From contig NZ_CP127294.1 in NCBI RefSeq assembly GCF_030285625.1, positions 1,870,001 through 1,934,000 on the forward strand: a stretch of DNA of 64,000 nt, written 5' to 3'. A program made the position numbers and the translations under genes. The notes beneath the pieces were generated by a model, which was not told the origin of the DNA, made no database searches, and saw only the letters and a list, made by a program, of their open reading frames with translations. Below, one piece after another: positions 47,693 through 55,006 of the stretch. Positions within the stretch are counted from its first letter, which is position 1. Each line of letters opens with the position of its first letter. Origin of the DNA: Amycolatopsis sp. 2-15 (GTDB taxonomy: Bacteria; Actinomycetota; Actinomycetes; Mycobacteriales; Pseudonocardiaceae).

Positions 47693-49260
47693 ACCAGCCG
47701 CTCGTGCTCACCGACCTCCTGCACCGTGCGCGGGAGTTCTTCCCCGCCCAGGAGATCGTGGAGTACGGCGGCGGTGCCGAGCCGCACCGGTACACCAACC
47801 GGGAGTTCCACGAACGCGTCGTCGCGCTCGCCGGAGCTCTGGTCAGGCTGGGGGTGCGGCCCGGTGACCGGGTCGCCACCCTCGCCTGGAACCACCACCG
47901 CCACCTCGAGCTGTACTTCGCCGTGCCGCTAGCGGGCGCCGTGCTGCACACGGTGAACCTGCGGCTCGAGCCGACGGAGATCGCGTACGTGCTGGGCCAC
48001 GCCGAGGACGCCGTGGTGTTCGCGGACCTGTCGCTGCTGCCGCGGCTGGAGGTGGCGCGGGCGGAACGGCCGGAGATGCTTGTCGTCGCCATCGACGGCT
48101 CCGCGCCGGGGGCACTCGCGTACGAAGACCTCGTGGCCGAGGGCCCGGCTCTCGAAAACCCGCCGCGGATCGACGAAAACGATCTCGCGGCGCTCTGCTA
48201 CACCTCCGGCACCACGGGCCCGCCCAAGGGCGTCGGCTACTCGCACCGGTCGCTCTACCTGCACACGTTCGCCGCCTGCCTCGCCGACGGCCACGCGATC
48301 AGCGAGCGCGACACCGTGCTCCACGTCGTGCCGATGTTCCACGCCAACGCGTGGGGCATCCCGTTCGCCGCGCTCATGACCGGTGCCAAGCAGGTGCTGC
48401 CCGGTCCCCACCCGGTGCCCGCCGACATCGCGAAGATCGTCGAGGCCGAGCGCGTGACCTACACCGGCATGGTGCCGACTGTCGCGGCCGACCTCCTGCG
48501 CTGCGTCGCCGCGACTGGCGCCGACCTCAGCAGCCTGCGCGCCCTCGTGCTCGGCGGCTCGCCTCCGGATGACGAGCTGCTGCGGGCCCTCGACGAGCTC
48601 GGCATCCCGTCGTTCCAGGGCTGGGGCATGACGGAGATCTCGCCGATGGGCACGTTCTCGCGGCCACTGCCATCCGTGACCGATCCGGCCGAACGGCGCC
48701 GCAGCGTGCGCAAACAAGGCCGGCTGCTGCCGGGGCTGCGGTGGCGGCTCGTCGGGGAGGACGGCACCGACCAGCCCCACGACGGCGTTTCGCGCGGTGA
48801 GCTGCTGATCCGCGGGCCGTGGGTCGCCACGCGGTACTTCCGCGACGAGCGCCCGGACAGCTTCGCCGACGGCTGGCTGCGCACCGGCGACATCGCGACC
48901 ATCGACGCCCACGGGTACCTGGAGATCGTCGACCGCGCCAAGGACCTGATCAAGAGCGGCGGCGAGTGGATCAGCTCGGTCGCGCTGGAGCAGGCGCTCA
49001 CGGCCAACCCCGCCGTGGCCGAGGCCGCTGTGGTCGCGGTGTCGCACGAGCGCTGGCAGGAACGGCCGTACGCGCTCGTTGTGCTCGAAGCCGGCCGCGC
49101 GGACACACCGGCGGAAATCCTGGCCGACCTGCGTGACCGCGTGCCGCGCTGGTGGCTGCCTGAGGGCGTGCTCGTGGTCGAAGAGCTGCCGCGCACGAGC
49201 GTCGGCAAGATCGACAAGAAGGTGCTGCGCGCGAAAGTGGCCGCGGGGGGTGCCGGATGA
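47689..49260 (+). CDS. Acyl-CoA ligase (AMP-forming)
   Basis: 523 residues, GTG overlapping the previous stop. Adenylate-forming enzyme motifs: YTSGTTGPPKGVGYSHRSLY (A3, about residues 170-189), FQGWGMTEISPMGTFSR (A5), DGWLRTGDIATIDAHGYLEI (A7), VDRAKDLIKSGGEWISSVA (A8) and the catalytic lysine in SVGKIDKKVLR (A10). It makes an acyl-adenylate and then the CoA thioester, feeding the ACAD/kinase pair. Sequence resembles medium/long-chain (FadD3- or AlkK-like) ligases. It is the counterpart of LvaE in the lva scheme. Confidence 0.93.
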   Translation: MNQPLVLTDLLHRAREFFPAQEIVEYGGGAEPHRYTNREFHERVVALAGALVRLGVRPGDRVATLAWNHHRHLELYFAVPLAGAVLHTVNLRLEPTEIAYVLGHAEDAVVFADLSLLPRLEVARAERPEMLVVAIDGSAPGALAYEDLVAEGPALENPPRIDENDLAALCYTSGTTGPPKGVGYSHRSLYLHTFAACLADGHAISERDTVLHVVPMFHANAWGIPFAALMTGAKQVLPGPHPVPADIAKIVEAERVTYTGMVPTVAADLLRCVAATGADLSSLRALVLGGSPPDDELLRALDELGIPSFQGWGMTEISPMGTFSRPLPSVTDPAERRRSVRKQGRLLPGLRWRLVGEDGTDQPHDGVSRGELLIRGPWVATRYFRDERPDSFADGWLRTGDIATIDAHGYLEIVDRAKDLIKSGGEWISSVALEQALTANPAVAEAAVVAVSHERWQERPYALVVLEAGRADTPAEILADLRDRVPRWWLPEGVLVVEELPRTSVGKIDKKVLRAKVAAGGAG

Positions 49261-50375
49261 AGTTCGGTGTCTTCTACGTCCTCGAGTGCCGCGACCACGA
49301 CTTCCGCCGCGCGTACGAGGAGATGCTCGCGCAAATCTCCTACGCCGAGCAGCTCGGGTTCGACGAGGTGTGGCTGGCGGAGCACCACGGCAGCGACTAC
49401 GGCTCGATGCCGTCGCCGCAGGTCGCGGCCGCCGCGGTGGCCGAGCGCACGAGCCGGATGCGCATCGGCATCGCCGTGAGCAACCTGACCTTCGACTGGC
49501 CCGTGCGGGTGGCCGAGGACTACGCGATGGTCGACGTGCTGTCGGGCGGCCGGCTCGACTTCGGCGCCGGACGCGGGTACCAGCCGGGCGAGTTCCACAA
49601 CATGGGCGTCGGCGACCGGCAGGACGTGAGCCGTGAGGTGTTCGACGAGGCGCTGGAGATCGTGCGCGGCCTGTGGAGCAAACGCGCGGGCGAGCCGTTC
49701 TCCTTCCACGGCAAGCACTTCGACCTCACCGAGGTCGACTGCCGGCCCACGCCGGTGCAGCGTCCGACACCGCCGATCTACGTCGCGTCGATCAGCCCCG
49801 AGACCTTCCACCTCGCCGCCGCGCAGGGGTACAACCTGCTGGTCACTCCGACGTTGATGACGTTGCCGGAGCTCAACCGGCTGGTGGTGGACATCAAGCG
49901 TTCGCTCATCACGAGCGGGCGCGACCCGCTGTCGCTCGACTTCCCGATGAACTGGCAGGTCCACCTCGCCGACACCACTGAGGAAGCGCTGGCGAACGTC
50001 GCCGAACCGCTGTCCTGGTACTACCGCCACGTGCTCGACCTCGTGCCGAGCGGGCCGCGGGCGCCGCACACCTACGAGCGGTACGCGGAACTCGTTGCGG
50101 CGTCTGAGGAAGCGGGCGGGCCGACGCTCGACGGGTTGCGCGATGCCGGTGTGGTCTACGCGGGTGACCCGGCGGGGCTCGTCGCCGAGATCGAGACGCT
50201 GTACGAGGAAACCGGGCTGCAGCACCTCATCTGCTGGATGCGGATCGGTGGCCTCGCGCACGAAAAGGTGCTGCGCTCCCTTGAACTGTTCGCCGAGCAC
50301 GTGCTGCCCCGCTTCCACGACCGGCCGCCGGTCGTGCCGCGGGCGTTGCGCGCCGAAGTCGCTGCCATCCATTGA
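49257..50375 (+). CDS. Luciferase-like (LLM) flavin-dependent oxidoreductase 2
   Basis: 372 residues, ATG overlapping the ligase stop as ATGA. MKFGVFYVLECRDHDFRRAY, FDEVWLAEHHGSDYGSMPSP, MRIGIAVSNLTFDWPVRVAE and FGAGRGYQPGEFHNMG are luciferase-like features; LLVTPTLMTLPELNRLVVDI replaces the usual family text in the second half. It is not closely similar to the other two members of the cluster, so they likely form different subunits or act on different substrates. Confidence 0.88.
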   Translation: MKFGVFYVLECRDHDFRRAYEEMLAQISYAEQLGFDEVWLAEHHGSDYGSMPSPQVAAAAVAERTSRMRIGIAVSNLTFDWPVRVAEDYAMVDVLSGGRLDFGAGRGYQPGEFHNMGVGDRQDVSREVFDEALEIVRGLWSKRAGEPFSFHGKHFDLTEVDCRPTPVQRPTPPIYVASISPETFHLAAAQGYNLLVTPTLMTLPELNRLVVDIKRSLITSGRDPLSLDFPMNWQVHLADTTEEALANVAEPLSWYYRHVLDLVPSGPRAPHTYERYAELVAASEEAGGPTLDGLRDAGVVYAGDPAGLVAEIETLYEETGLQHLICWMRIGGLAHEKVLRSLELFAEHVLPRFHDRPPVVPRALRAEVAAIH

Positions 50376-50403
50376 GTTTCACTGAGGAGAGAGGCGAGAT
50401 CCC

Positions 50404-51204
50404 ATGGGCTACCTAGAGGTCGAAGACGGCCGGCGCGTGTACTTCGAGCACCACCGGGGCTCGGGCCGCCCGATCGTGCTCATCCACGGCTGGGGCGCGA
50501 CCGCGCGCTGCTGGGACACGACCGCGCCCGCCTTACGCGCCAACGGGAACGAGGTCGTGCTGCTGGACCAACGCGCGTGCGGCCGCTCGGACAACGATTT
50601 CTCCGACGTCACGATCTCCGCGCTCGGCTCCGACGTCGTGCGGCTCGTGGACCATCTCGGCCTGCGCGAACCCGTGGTCAACGGCTGGTCCCTCGGCGGC
50701 GCGGTCGCCGTGGACGCGGTGGCGAAGCTGGGGTCGAACTGCTCGGGCCTGTTCTTGACCGGCGGCGCCACTCCGCGTTACACGTCCACTTCGGACTGGC
50801 CGCACGGTGCCACGGTGGACGACGTGAAGGGCGTACTCGGCGCGGCCGCCGCCGACCGGGCGAACACGTTCAAGGGGGTGGCCGAAGCCGTGTGCGCCGA
50901 GCCGCAGACGGCGGACACGCTCGCGTGGCTGTGGGGAATGTTCATGGAGATGGGCCCGATCGGCGACGAGTCCCTGCTCGACCTCGCCGAGCTGGACCAG
51001 CGCAAGCTCCTTGGCAGCCTGGCTGTGCCCGTGCTGTCCCTGCACGGTCGCAAGGACGGCTTCGTGCCGTTCTCCGGCGCCGAAGCCGCCCGTGACCTGT
51101 GCTCCGACGCACGGCTTGTCGAATTCCCCAACGCGGGCCACGCGCCTTTCCTGGAGGACCGCGACACCTACCTCGCCGAGCTCACCGGCTTCCTGAACCG
51201 ATGA
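50404..51204 (+). CDS. Alpha/beta hydrolase
   Basis: 266 residues, ATG 50404 behind GAGGAGAGAGG. Alpha/beta hydrolase fold with oxyanion HGWGATARCWD, nucleophile elbow NGWSLGG (Ser96), Asp218 in GRKDGFVP and His246 in NAGHAPF, the complete catalytic triad. In this setting it could open the lactone or ester made by a Baeyer-Villiger step, or release a product from CoA. No signal peptide, so it is cytoplasmic. The next gene overlaps its stop by 4 bases. Confidence 0.9.
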   Translation: MGYLEVEDGRRVYFEHHRGSGRPIVLIHGWGATARCWDTTAPALRANGNEVVLLDQRACGRSDNDFSDVTISALGSDVVRLVDHLGLREPVVNGWSLGGAVAVDAVAKLGSNCSGLFLTGGATPRYTSTSDWPHGATVDDVKGVLGAAAADRANTFKGVAEAVCAEPQTADTLAWLWGMFMEMGPIGDESLLDLAELDQRKLLGSLAVPVLSLHGRKDGFVPFSGAEAARDLCSDARLVEFPNAGHAPFLEDRDTYLAELTGFLNR

Positions 51205-51914
51205 CCACCTGGCTCGTCACCGGCGGTTCGCGCGGGATCGGCCGCGCCGTCGTCGACCACGTCGCCGCCGCGGGTGACAACGTGGCGTCGCTGGCGCGCT
51301 CGGTCGGCGCCGAGCCGCCGGCGGTGCCGAACCGCGTGCTCGAGGTCAAGGGCGACGTGACCGACGAGGACTCGATCCGCCGCTGCGTCGAGGCCGTGAC
51401 CGAGCGGTTCGGCTCGATCGACGTGGTGGTCAACAGCGCCGGCGTGCACCGTGGCCGCCGCATCGACGCGCTGGCCAGAGCGGCGTGGGACGAGGTGCTC
51501 GCCACCAACCTCACCGGCGCGTTCGAGGTCTGCCGCGCGGTGGTGCCGAAGCTGGCGCGCGGTTCGGCGATCGTCAACGTCGGCGCGGTCGTCGGGTTGC
51601 GCGGTTTTCCCGGCGACGTCGCGTACGGCTCGGCGAAGGCGGGGCTGTCGGGGCTGACGCAGGTGCTGGCCGTGGAGCTCGCGCCGCGGGGCGTGCGCGT
51701 GAACCTCGTGGTCCCGGGCTTTGTGGACACCGACATGACCGCGGGGCTCAGCGACCGGGCCCGCAAGAGCATCGTCGACAAGATTCCGGCCGGGCGCATC
51801 GGGACGACGGCCGAGATCGCCGAGGTCATCGTGGCCGTGGCGCGCTCGACGTACATGACGGGCGCGACCGTGCCCGTCGACGGCGGCCTGCTCGCCACGT
51901 TCGGCGGCGGCTGA
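51201..51914 (+). CDS. Short-chain dehydrogenase/reductase of the catabolic cluster
   Basis: 237 residues, ATG overlapping the hydrolase stop. TWLVTGGSRGIGRAVVDHVA, VVNSAGVHRG, NVGAVVGLRGFPGDVAYGSA with YGSAK, and GATVPVDGGLLATFGG are typical of FabG/BioI-like SDRs. The active-site serine position of the YxxxK/Ser pair is weak (NVGAVVGL rather than the usual S), so its activity should be checked. It would interconvert a hydroxyl and a ketone, like LvaD. This ends the first transcript block of the cluster; the next 147 bases hold a likely second promoter. Confidence 0.88.
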   Translation: MTTWLVTGGSRGIGRAVVDHVAAAGDNVASLARSVGAEPPAVPNRVLEVKGDVTDEDSIRRCVEAVTERFGSIDVVVNSAGVHRGRRIDALARAAWDEVLATNLTGAFEVCRAVVPKLARGSAIVNVGAVVGLRGFPGDVAYGSAKAGLSGLTQVLAVELAPRGVRVNLVVPGFVDTDMTAGLSDRARKSIVDKIPAGRIGTTAEIAEVIVAVARSTYMTGATVPVDGGLLATFGGG

Positions 51915-52061
51915 CCCGCGCGTTTTGTGTGGACCTCCAACGGCCGCACGCGAAGAGCGTTCTACCTGCGTCCGGTCCTGGTTAGCGTCGGAAGACGAAC
52001 CAGGGCGACCCACCCGTAGACGGAGAACACCGACCACCCCCACGAAGAAGGAGAACCACCC

Positions 52062-53150
52062 ATGGACGTCGGAATGCTGCTGGTCTTCCAGAACTGGTTC
52101 GAGGACGTCAGCGACCACGAGGTCTTCACGCGCGAGCTCGAGATGGGCGTGCTGGGCGAGCAGTACGGTTTCGACTCCGTCTGGTCGGCCGAGCACCACT
52201 TCGACGACTACTCGATGTGCCCGGACAACCTCCAGATCATGGCCTACCTCGCCGGGCGCACCTCGAAGATCAAGCTCGGCACGGGCGCGGTCATCCTGCC
52301 CTGGAACGACCCGCTGCGCGTGGTGGAGAAGGCCATCATGCTCGACCACATGTCCAACGGGCGCCTGCTGCTCGGCATGGGCCGTGGCCTGGCGAAGATG
52401 GAGTACGAGGGCTTCCGCGTCGACATGAACGAGTCGCGCGAGCGCTTCGACGAGGCCGCCGCGATGATCATCCGCGGCCTGCAGAACGGGTACGTCGAGA
52501 ACGACGGCAAGTACTACAAGCAGCCGCGCGTCACGGTCCGTCCCGGACCGGCCGGGCACTCGTGGGAAGGCCGGATCTTCGGCGTCGCGATGTCGCCCGA
52601 CTCGATCCCGGCCGTCGCCGAGCTGGGTGCGCAGATGATGACGTTCATGCAGTACGACTTCGCGCAGCACCTCGAGGCGATCGACCGCTGGCGCGGTCTG
52701 CACCGCGAGAAGCACGGCACGGAGCCGGGCGCGCCGCTGATCCAGGACTTCGTGTACTGCCACGAAGATCCGGAAGAGGCGAAGCGCATCGCGCACGAGC
52801 ACATCTCGCGTTACTTCCTGTCGGTGATCAAGCACTACGACTTCGCCGGCTCGCACTGGCGTGAGACGAAGGGCTACGAGGCCTACCAGGCCGGCGCCGA
52901 CATGATCCGCGAGGCGGGCATGGAAGCCGCGGCCGGCGCGTACGTCGACGCGAACATCTGGGGTACGCCCGAGGAGATCGTGGAGAAGTACGCCGCTCGG
53001 CGCGAGCAGGGTGGCGAGCTGATGGCCAACGCCGCGTTCTGCTTCGGCGGCCTGCCGCTGGACAAGGCCGAGGCGAGCATGCGGCTGTTCGGCGAGAAGG
53101 TGGTGCCGCAGCTGCACAAGATGTCCTCGCGCGCGCCCGCAGGGGTGTGA
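52062..53150 (+). CDS. Luciferase-like (LLM) flavin-dependent oxidoreductase 3
   Basis: 362 residues, ATG 52062 behind AAGGAGAA. MDVGMLLVFQNWFEDVSDHE, FDSVWSAEHHFDDYSMCPDN, KLGTGAVILPWNDPLRVVEK and LLGMGRGLAKMEYEGFRVDM mark a luciferase-like monooxygenase; NDGKYYKQPRVTVRPGPAGH and the paired conserved CHEDPEEAKRIAHEHISRYF follow. It starts a second transcript block with flavin reductase and ribBA. The strong hairpin after its stop may set the level of the downstream flavin genes. Confidence 0.9.
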   Translation: MDVGMLLVFQNWFEDVSDHEVFTRELEMGVLGEQYGFDSVWSAEHHFDDYSMCPDNLQIMAYLAGRTSKIKLGTGAVILPWNDPLRVVEKAIMLDHMSNGRLLLGMGRGLAKMEYEGFRVDMNESRERFDEAAAMIIRGLQNGYVENDGKYYKQPRVTVRPGPAGHSWEGRIFGVAMSPDSIPAVAELGAQMMTFMQYDFAQHLEAIDRWRGLHREKHGTEPGAPLIQDFVYCHEDPEEAKRIAHEHISRYFLSVIKHYDFAGSHWRETKGYEAYQAGADMIREAGMEAAAGAYVDANIWGTPEEIVEKYAARREQGGELMANAAFCFGGLPLDKAEASMRLFGEKVVPQLHKMSSRAPAGV

Positions 53151-53157
53151 GGCCGGG

Positions 53158-53186
53158 CCGTGGCCCGGGTTCCGCCCGGGCCACGG
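53158..53186 (+). terminator. Hairpin between LLM 3 and flavin reductase
   Basis: Perfect 12-bp arms CCGTGGCCCGGG and CCCGGGCCACGG with a 5-base loop, 7 bases after the LLM 3 stop and 36 bases before the flavin reductase start. No T-run follows, so it could be a partial terminator, an mRNA processing or stabilising stem, rather than a full end of transcription. Confidence 0.6.
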
Positions 53187-53222
53187 TGCACATCGGACCT
53201 TCGGGCATACGGCAGGAGCTGG

Positions 53223-53717
53223 ATGGAAACCGTGACCAGACCGGCATTCGCCGAGCAGTTCCGCGAAGTGATGTCGGGTGTGTGCACCCCGGTTTCGGTG
53301 GTGACCGCCCTCGACGGCACGCGGCCGCACGGCACGACAGTGAGCGCGTTCGCGTCGCTCTCGATGGACCCGCCGATGGTGCTCGTGTCGCTCGACCGCA
53401 CGTCGGACCTCCTCGCGGCGGTGCGCCGCGCCGGGCGCTTCGGGCTGAACGTGCTCGAGCGCCGCCAGGCGGAGCTCGCGAAACGCTTCGCCCGCAAGGG
53501 AATGGCCAAGTTCGACGGCGTCACCTGGGAGCTCGAGGACGACCTGCCGAGGCTCGCGGGCTCGTCCGGATGGGTGGCGTGCACCGTCGAGAAGTTCATC
53601 GAAGGTGGTGACCACGTGGTCGCGCTCGGCCTGGTGGAGGCGGCTGACTCACGACCGCTGGCGCCGTTGACCTACCACGCGCGGACCTTCGGCACGCACG
53701 CCCGGACGGACGGCTGA
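53223..53717 (+). CDS. Flavin reductase family protein
   Basis: 164 residues, ATG 53223 behind AGGAGC. Flavin-reductase-like FMN-binding split barrel: FREVMSGVCTPVSVVTALDG, PHGTTVSAFASLSMDPPMVL and SLDRTSDLLAAVRRAGRFGL. It would supply reduced FMN or FAD to luciferase-like monooxygenases that cannot reduce flavin themselves. Its stop overlaps the ribBA start by one base (TGATG), coupling flavin reduction to flavin synthesis. Confidence 0.9.
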   Translation: METVTRPAFAEQFREVMSGVCTPVSVVTALDGTRPHGTTVSAFASLSMDPPMVLVSLDRTSDLLAAVRRAGRFGLNVLERRQAELAKRFARKGMAKFDGVTWELEDDLPRLAGSSGWVACTVEKFIEGGDHVVALGLVEAADSRPLAPLTYHARTFGTHARTDG

Positions 53718-54958
53718 TGGCGCCCGGCGAGCAGGTGCAGCACGCCGTCGCGGCGTTGGCGCAGGGCCGGCTGGTCGTGGTCGTCGACGACGCCGACCGC
53801 GAGAACGAAGGCGACCTCGTCGGTGCCGCGCGCACGATGACCGCCGAGCAGATGGCGTTCCTCGTGCGGCACACCACGGGGATCGTCTGCGCACCGATGC
53901 CCGGCGAGCGCGCGGACGCGCTGCGGCTGCGGCAGATGGTCGCGGACAACACCGACGCGCACGGCACCGCGTTCACGGTGAGCGTCGACCACCTGACGAG
54001 CGGTACGGGCGTGTCGGCCGCCGACCGGACCACGACCGTGCGGGCGCTGGCCGACCCGGCCACGAAACCAGCTGAGCTGCGCCGGCCCGGTCACGTGTTC
54101 CCGCTGCGGGCGCGCGAAGGCGGCGTGCTGGTGCGGGCCGGGCACACGGAAGCGGCCGTCGACCTGCTGGCGATGGCCGGCGCGGGTGACGTCGGCGTGA
54201 TCAGCGAACTCGTCGCCGACGACGGGTCGATGTTGCGGGGTACGGCGGTGGAGGAGTTCGCGCTGCGCTACGACCTGCCGTTGCTGCGGATCGCCGACCT
54301 CGTGCGCTACCGCGGGGCGACCGAACGCCTGGTGGAGCCCGTGGCGAGCGCGGCCATGCCGACGGCGTTCGGCGACTTCCGGGCCGTCGCCTACCGGTCC
54401 GTGCTCGACGGGACCGAGCACCTCGCGTTGGTGCGGGGCGACGTCGCGGCGGCGGGGCAGTCGGCTGCCGGCGCCCTGGTCCGGGTGCACAGCGAATGCC
54501 TCACCGGCGACATCCTGGGCTCGCTGCGGTGTGACTGCGGCGCGCAGCTGGAGTACGCGCTGCGGGCCATTGCCGAGGAGGGCGCGGGCGCGGTGATCTA
54601 CCTGCGTGGCCACGAGGGCCGCGGGATCGGGCTGGCGCACAAGATCCACGCGTACGCGCTGCAGGAGCAGGGTCTGGACACCATCGAGGCCAACCTCGCG
54701 CAGGGCCTGCCGGTCGATTCACGCAGCTACGGCATCGGCGCCCAGATCCTGACCGACCTCGGCGTCCGCCGAATGCGGCTCATCACGAACAACCCCGCCA
54801 AGTACGGCGGTCTCGAGGGCTACGCGCTCGACATCGTCGGGCGGGTGCGCTTGCCCGTGACGCAGACGCCGCACAACGTGCGCTACTTGCGGACCAAGCA
54901 GGAGCGAATGGGTCATGACCTGGGCGTACTCGCTTCAGGCATGGACGGGAGCGAGTGA
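53717..54958 (+). CDS. ribBA: Bifunctional 3,4-DHBP synthase / GTP cyclohydrolase II
   Basis: 413 residues. The RibB half (1 to about 205) has DDADRENEGDLVGAARTMTA, VRHTTGIVCAPMPGERADAL, GTAFTVSVDHLTSGTGVSAA and GHVFPLRAREGGVLVRAGHT; the RibA half has the zinc site in HSECLTGDILGSLRCDCG, YLRGHEGRGIGLAHKIHAYA and TNNPAKYGGLEGYALDI. Both activities should be intact. The two enzymes start riboflavin synthesis from ribulose-5-P and GTP. No ribD, ribC/E or ribH is in the window, so this is a copy outside a classic rib operon, placed to raise flavin for the monooxygenases. Confidence 0.95.
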   Translation: MAPGEQVQHAVAALAQGRLVVVVDDADRENEGDLVGAARTMTAEQMAFLVRHTTGIVCAPMPGERADALRLRQMVADNTDAHGTAFTVSVDHLTSGTGVSAADRTTTVRALADPATKPAELRRPGHVFPLRAREGGVLVRAGHTEAAVDLLAMAGAGDVGVISELVADDGSMLRGTAVEEFALRYDLPLLRIADLVRYRGATERLVEPVASAAMPTAFGDFRAVAYRSVLDGTEHLALVRGDVAAAGQSAAGALVRVHSECLTGDILGSLRCDCGAQLEYALRAIAEEGAGAVIYLRGHEGRGIGLAHKIHAYALQEQGLDTIEANLAQGLPVDSRSYGIGAQILTDLGVRRMRLITNNPAKYGGLEGYALDIVGRVRLPVTQTPHNVRYLRTKQERMGHDLGVLASGMDGSE

Positions 54959-55006
54959 GGTGAGGCACCCTCGAGGAGTCCGAGTTCACCGGTGAAGGCG
55001 GATCCC

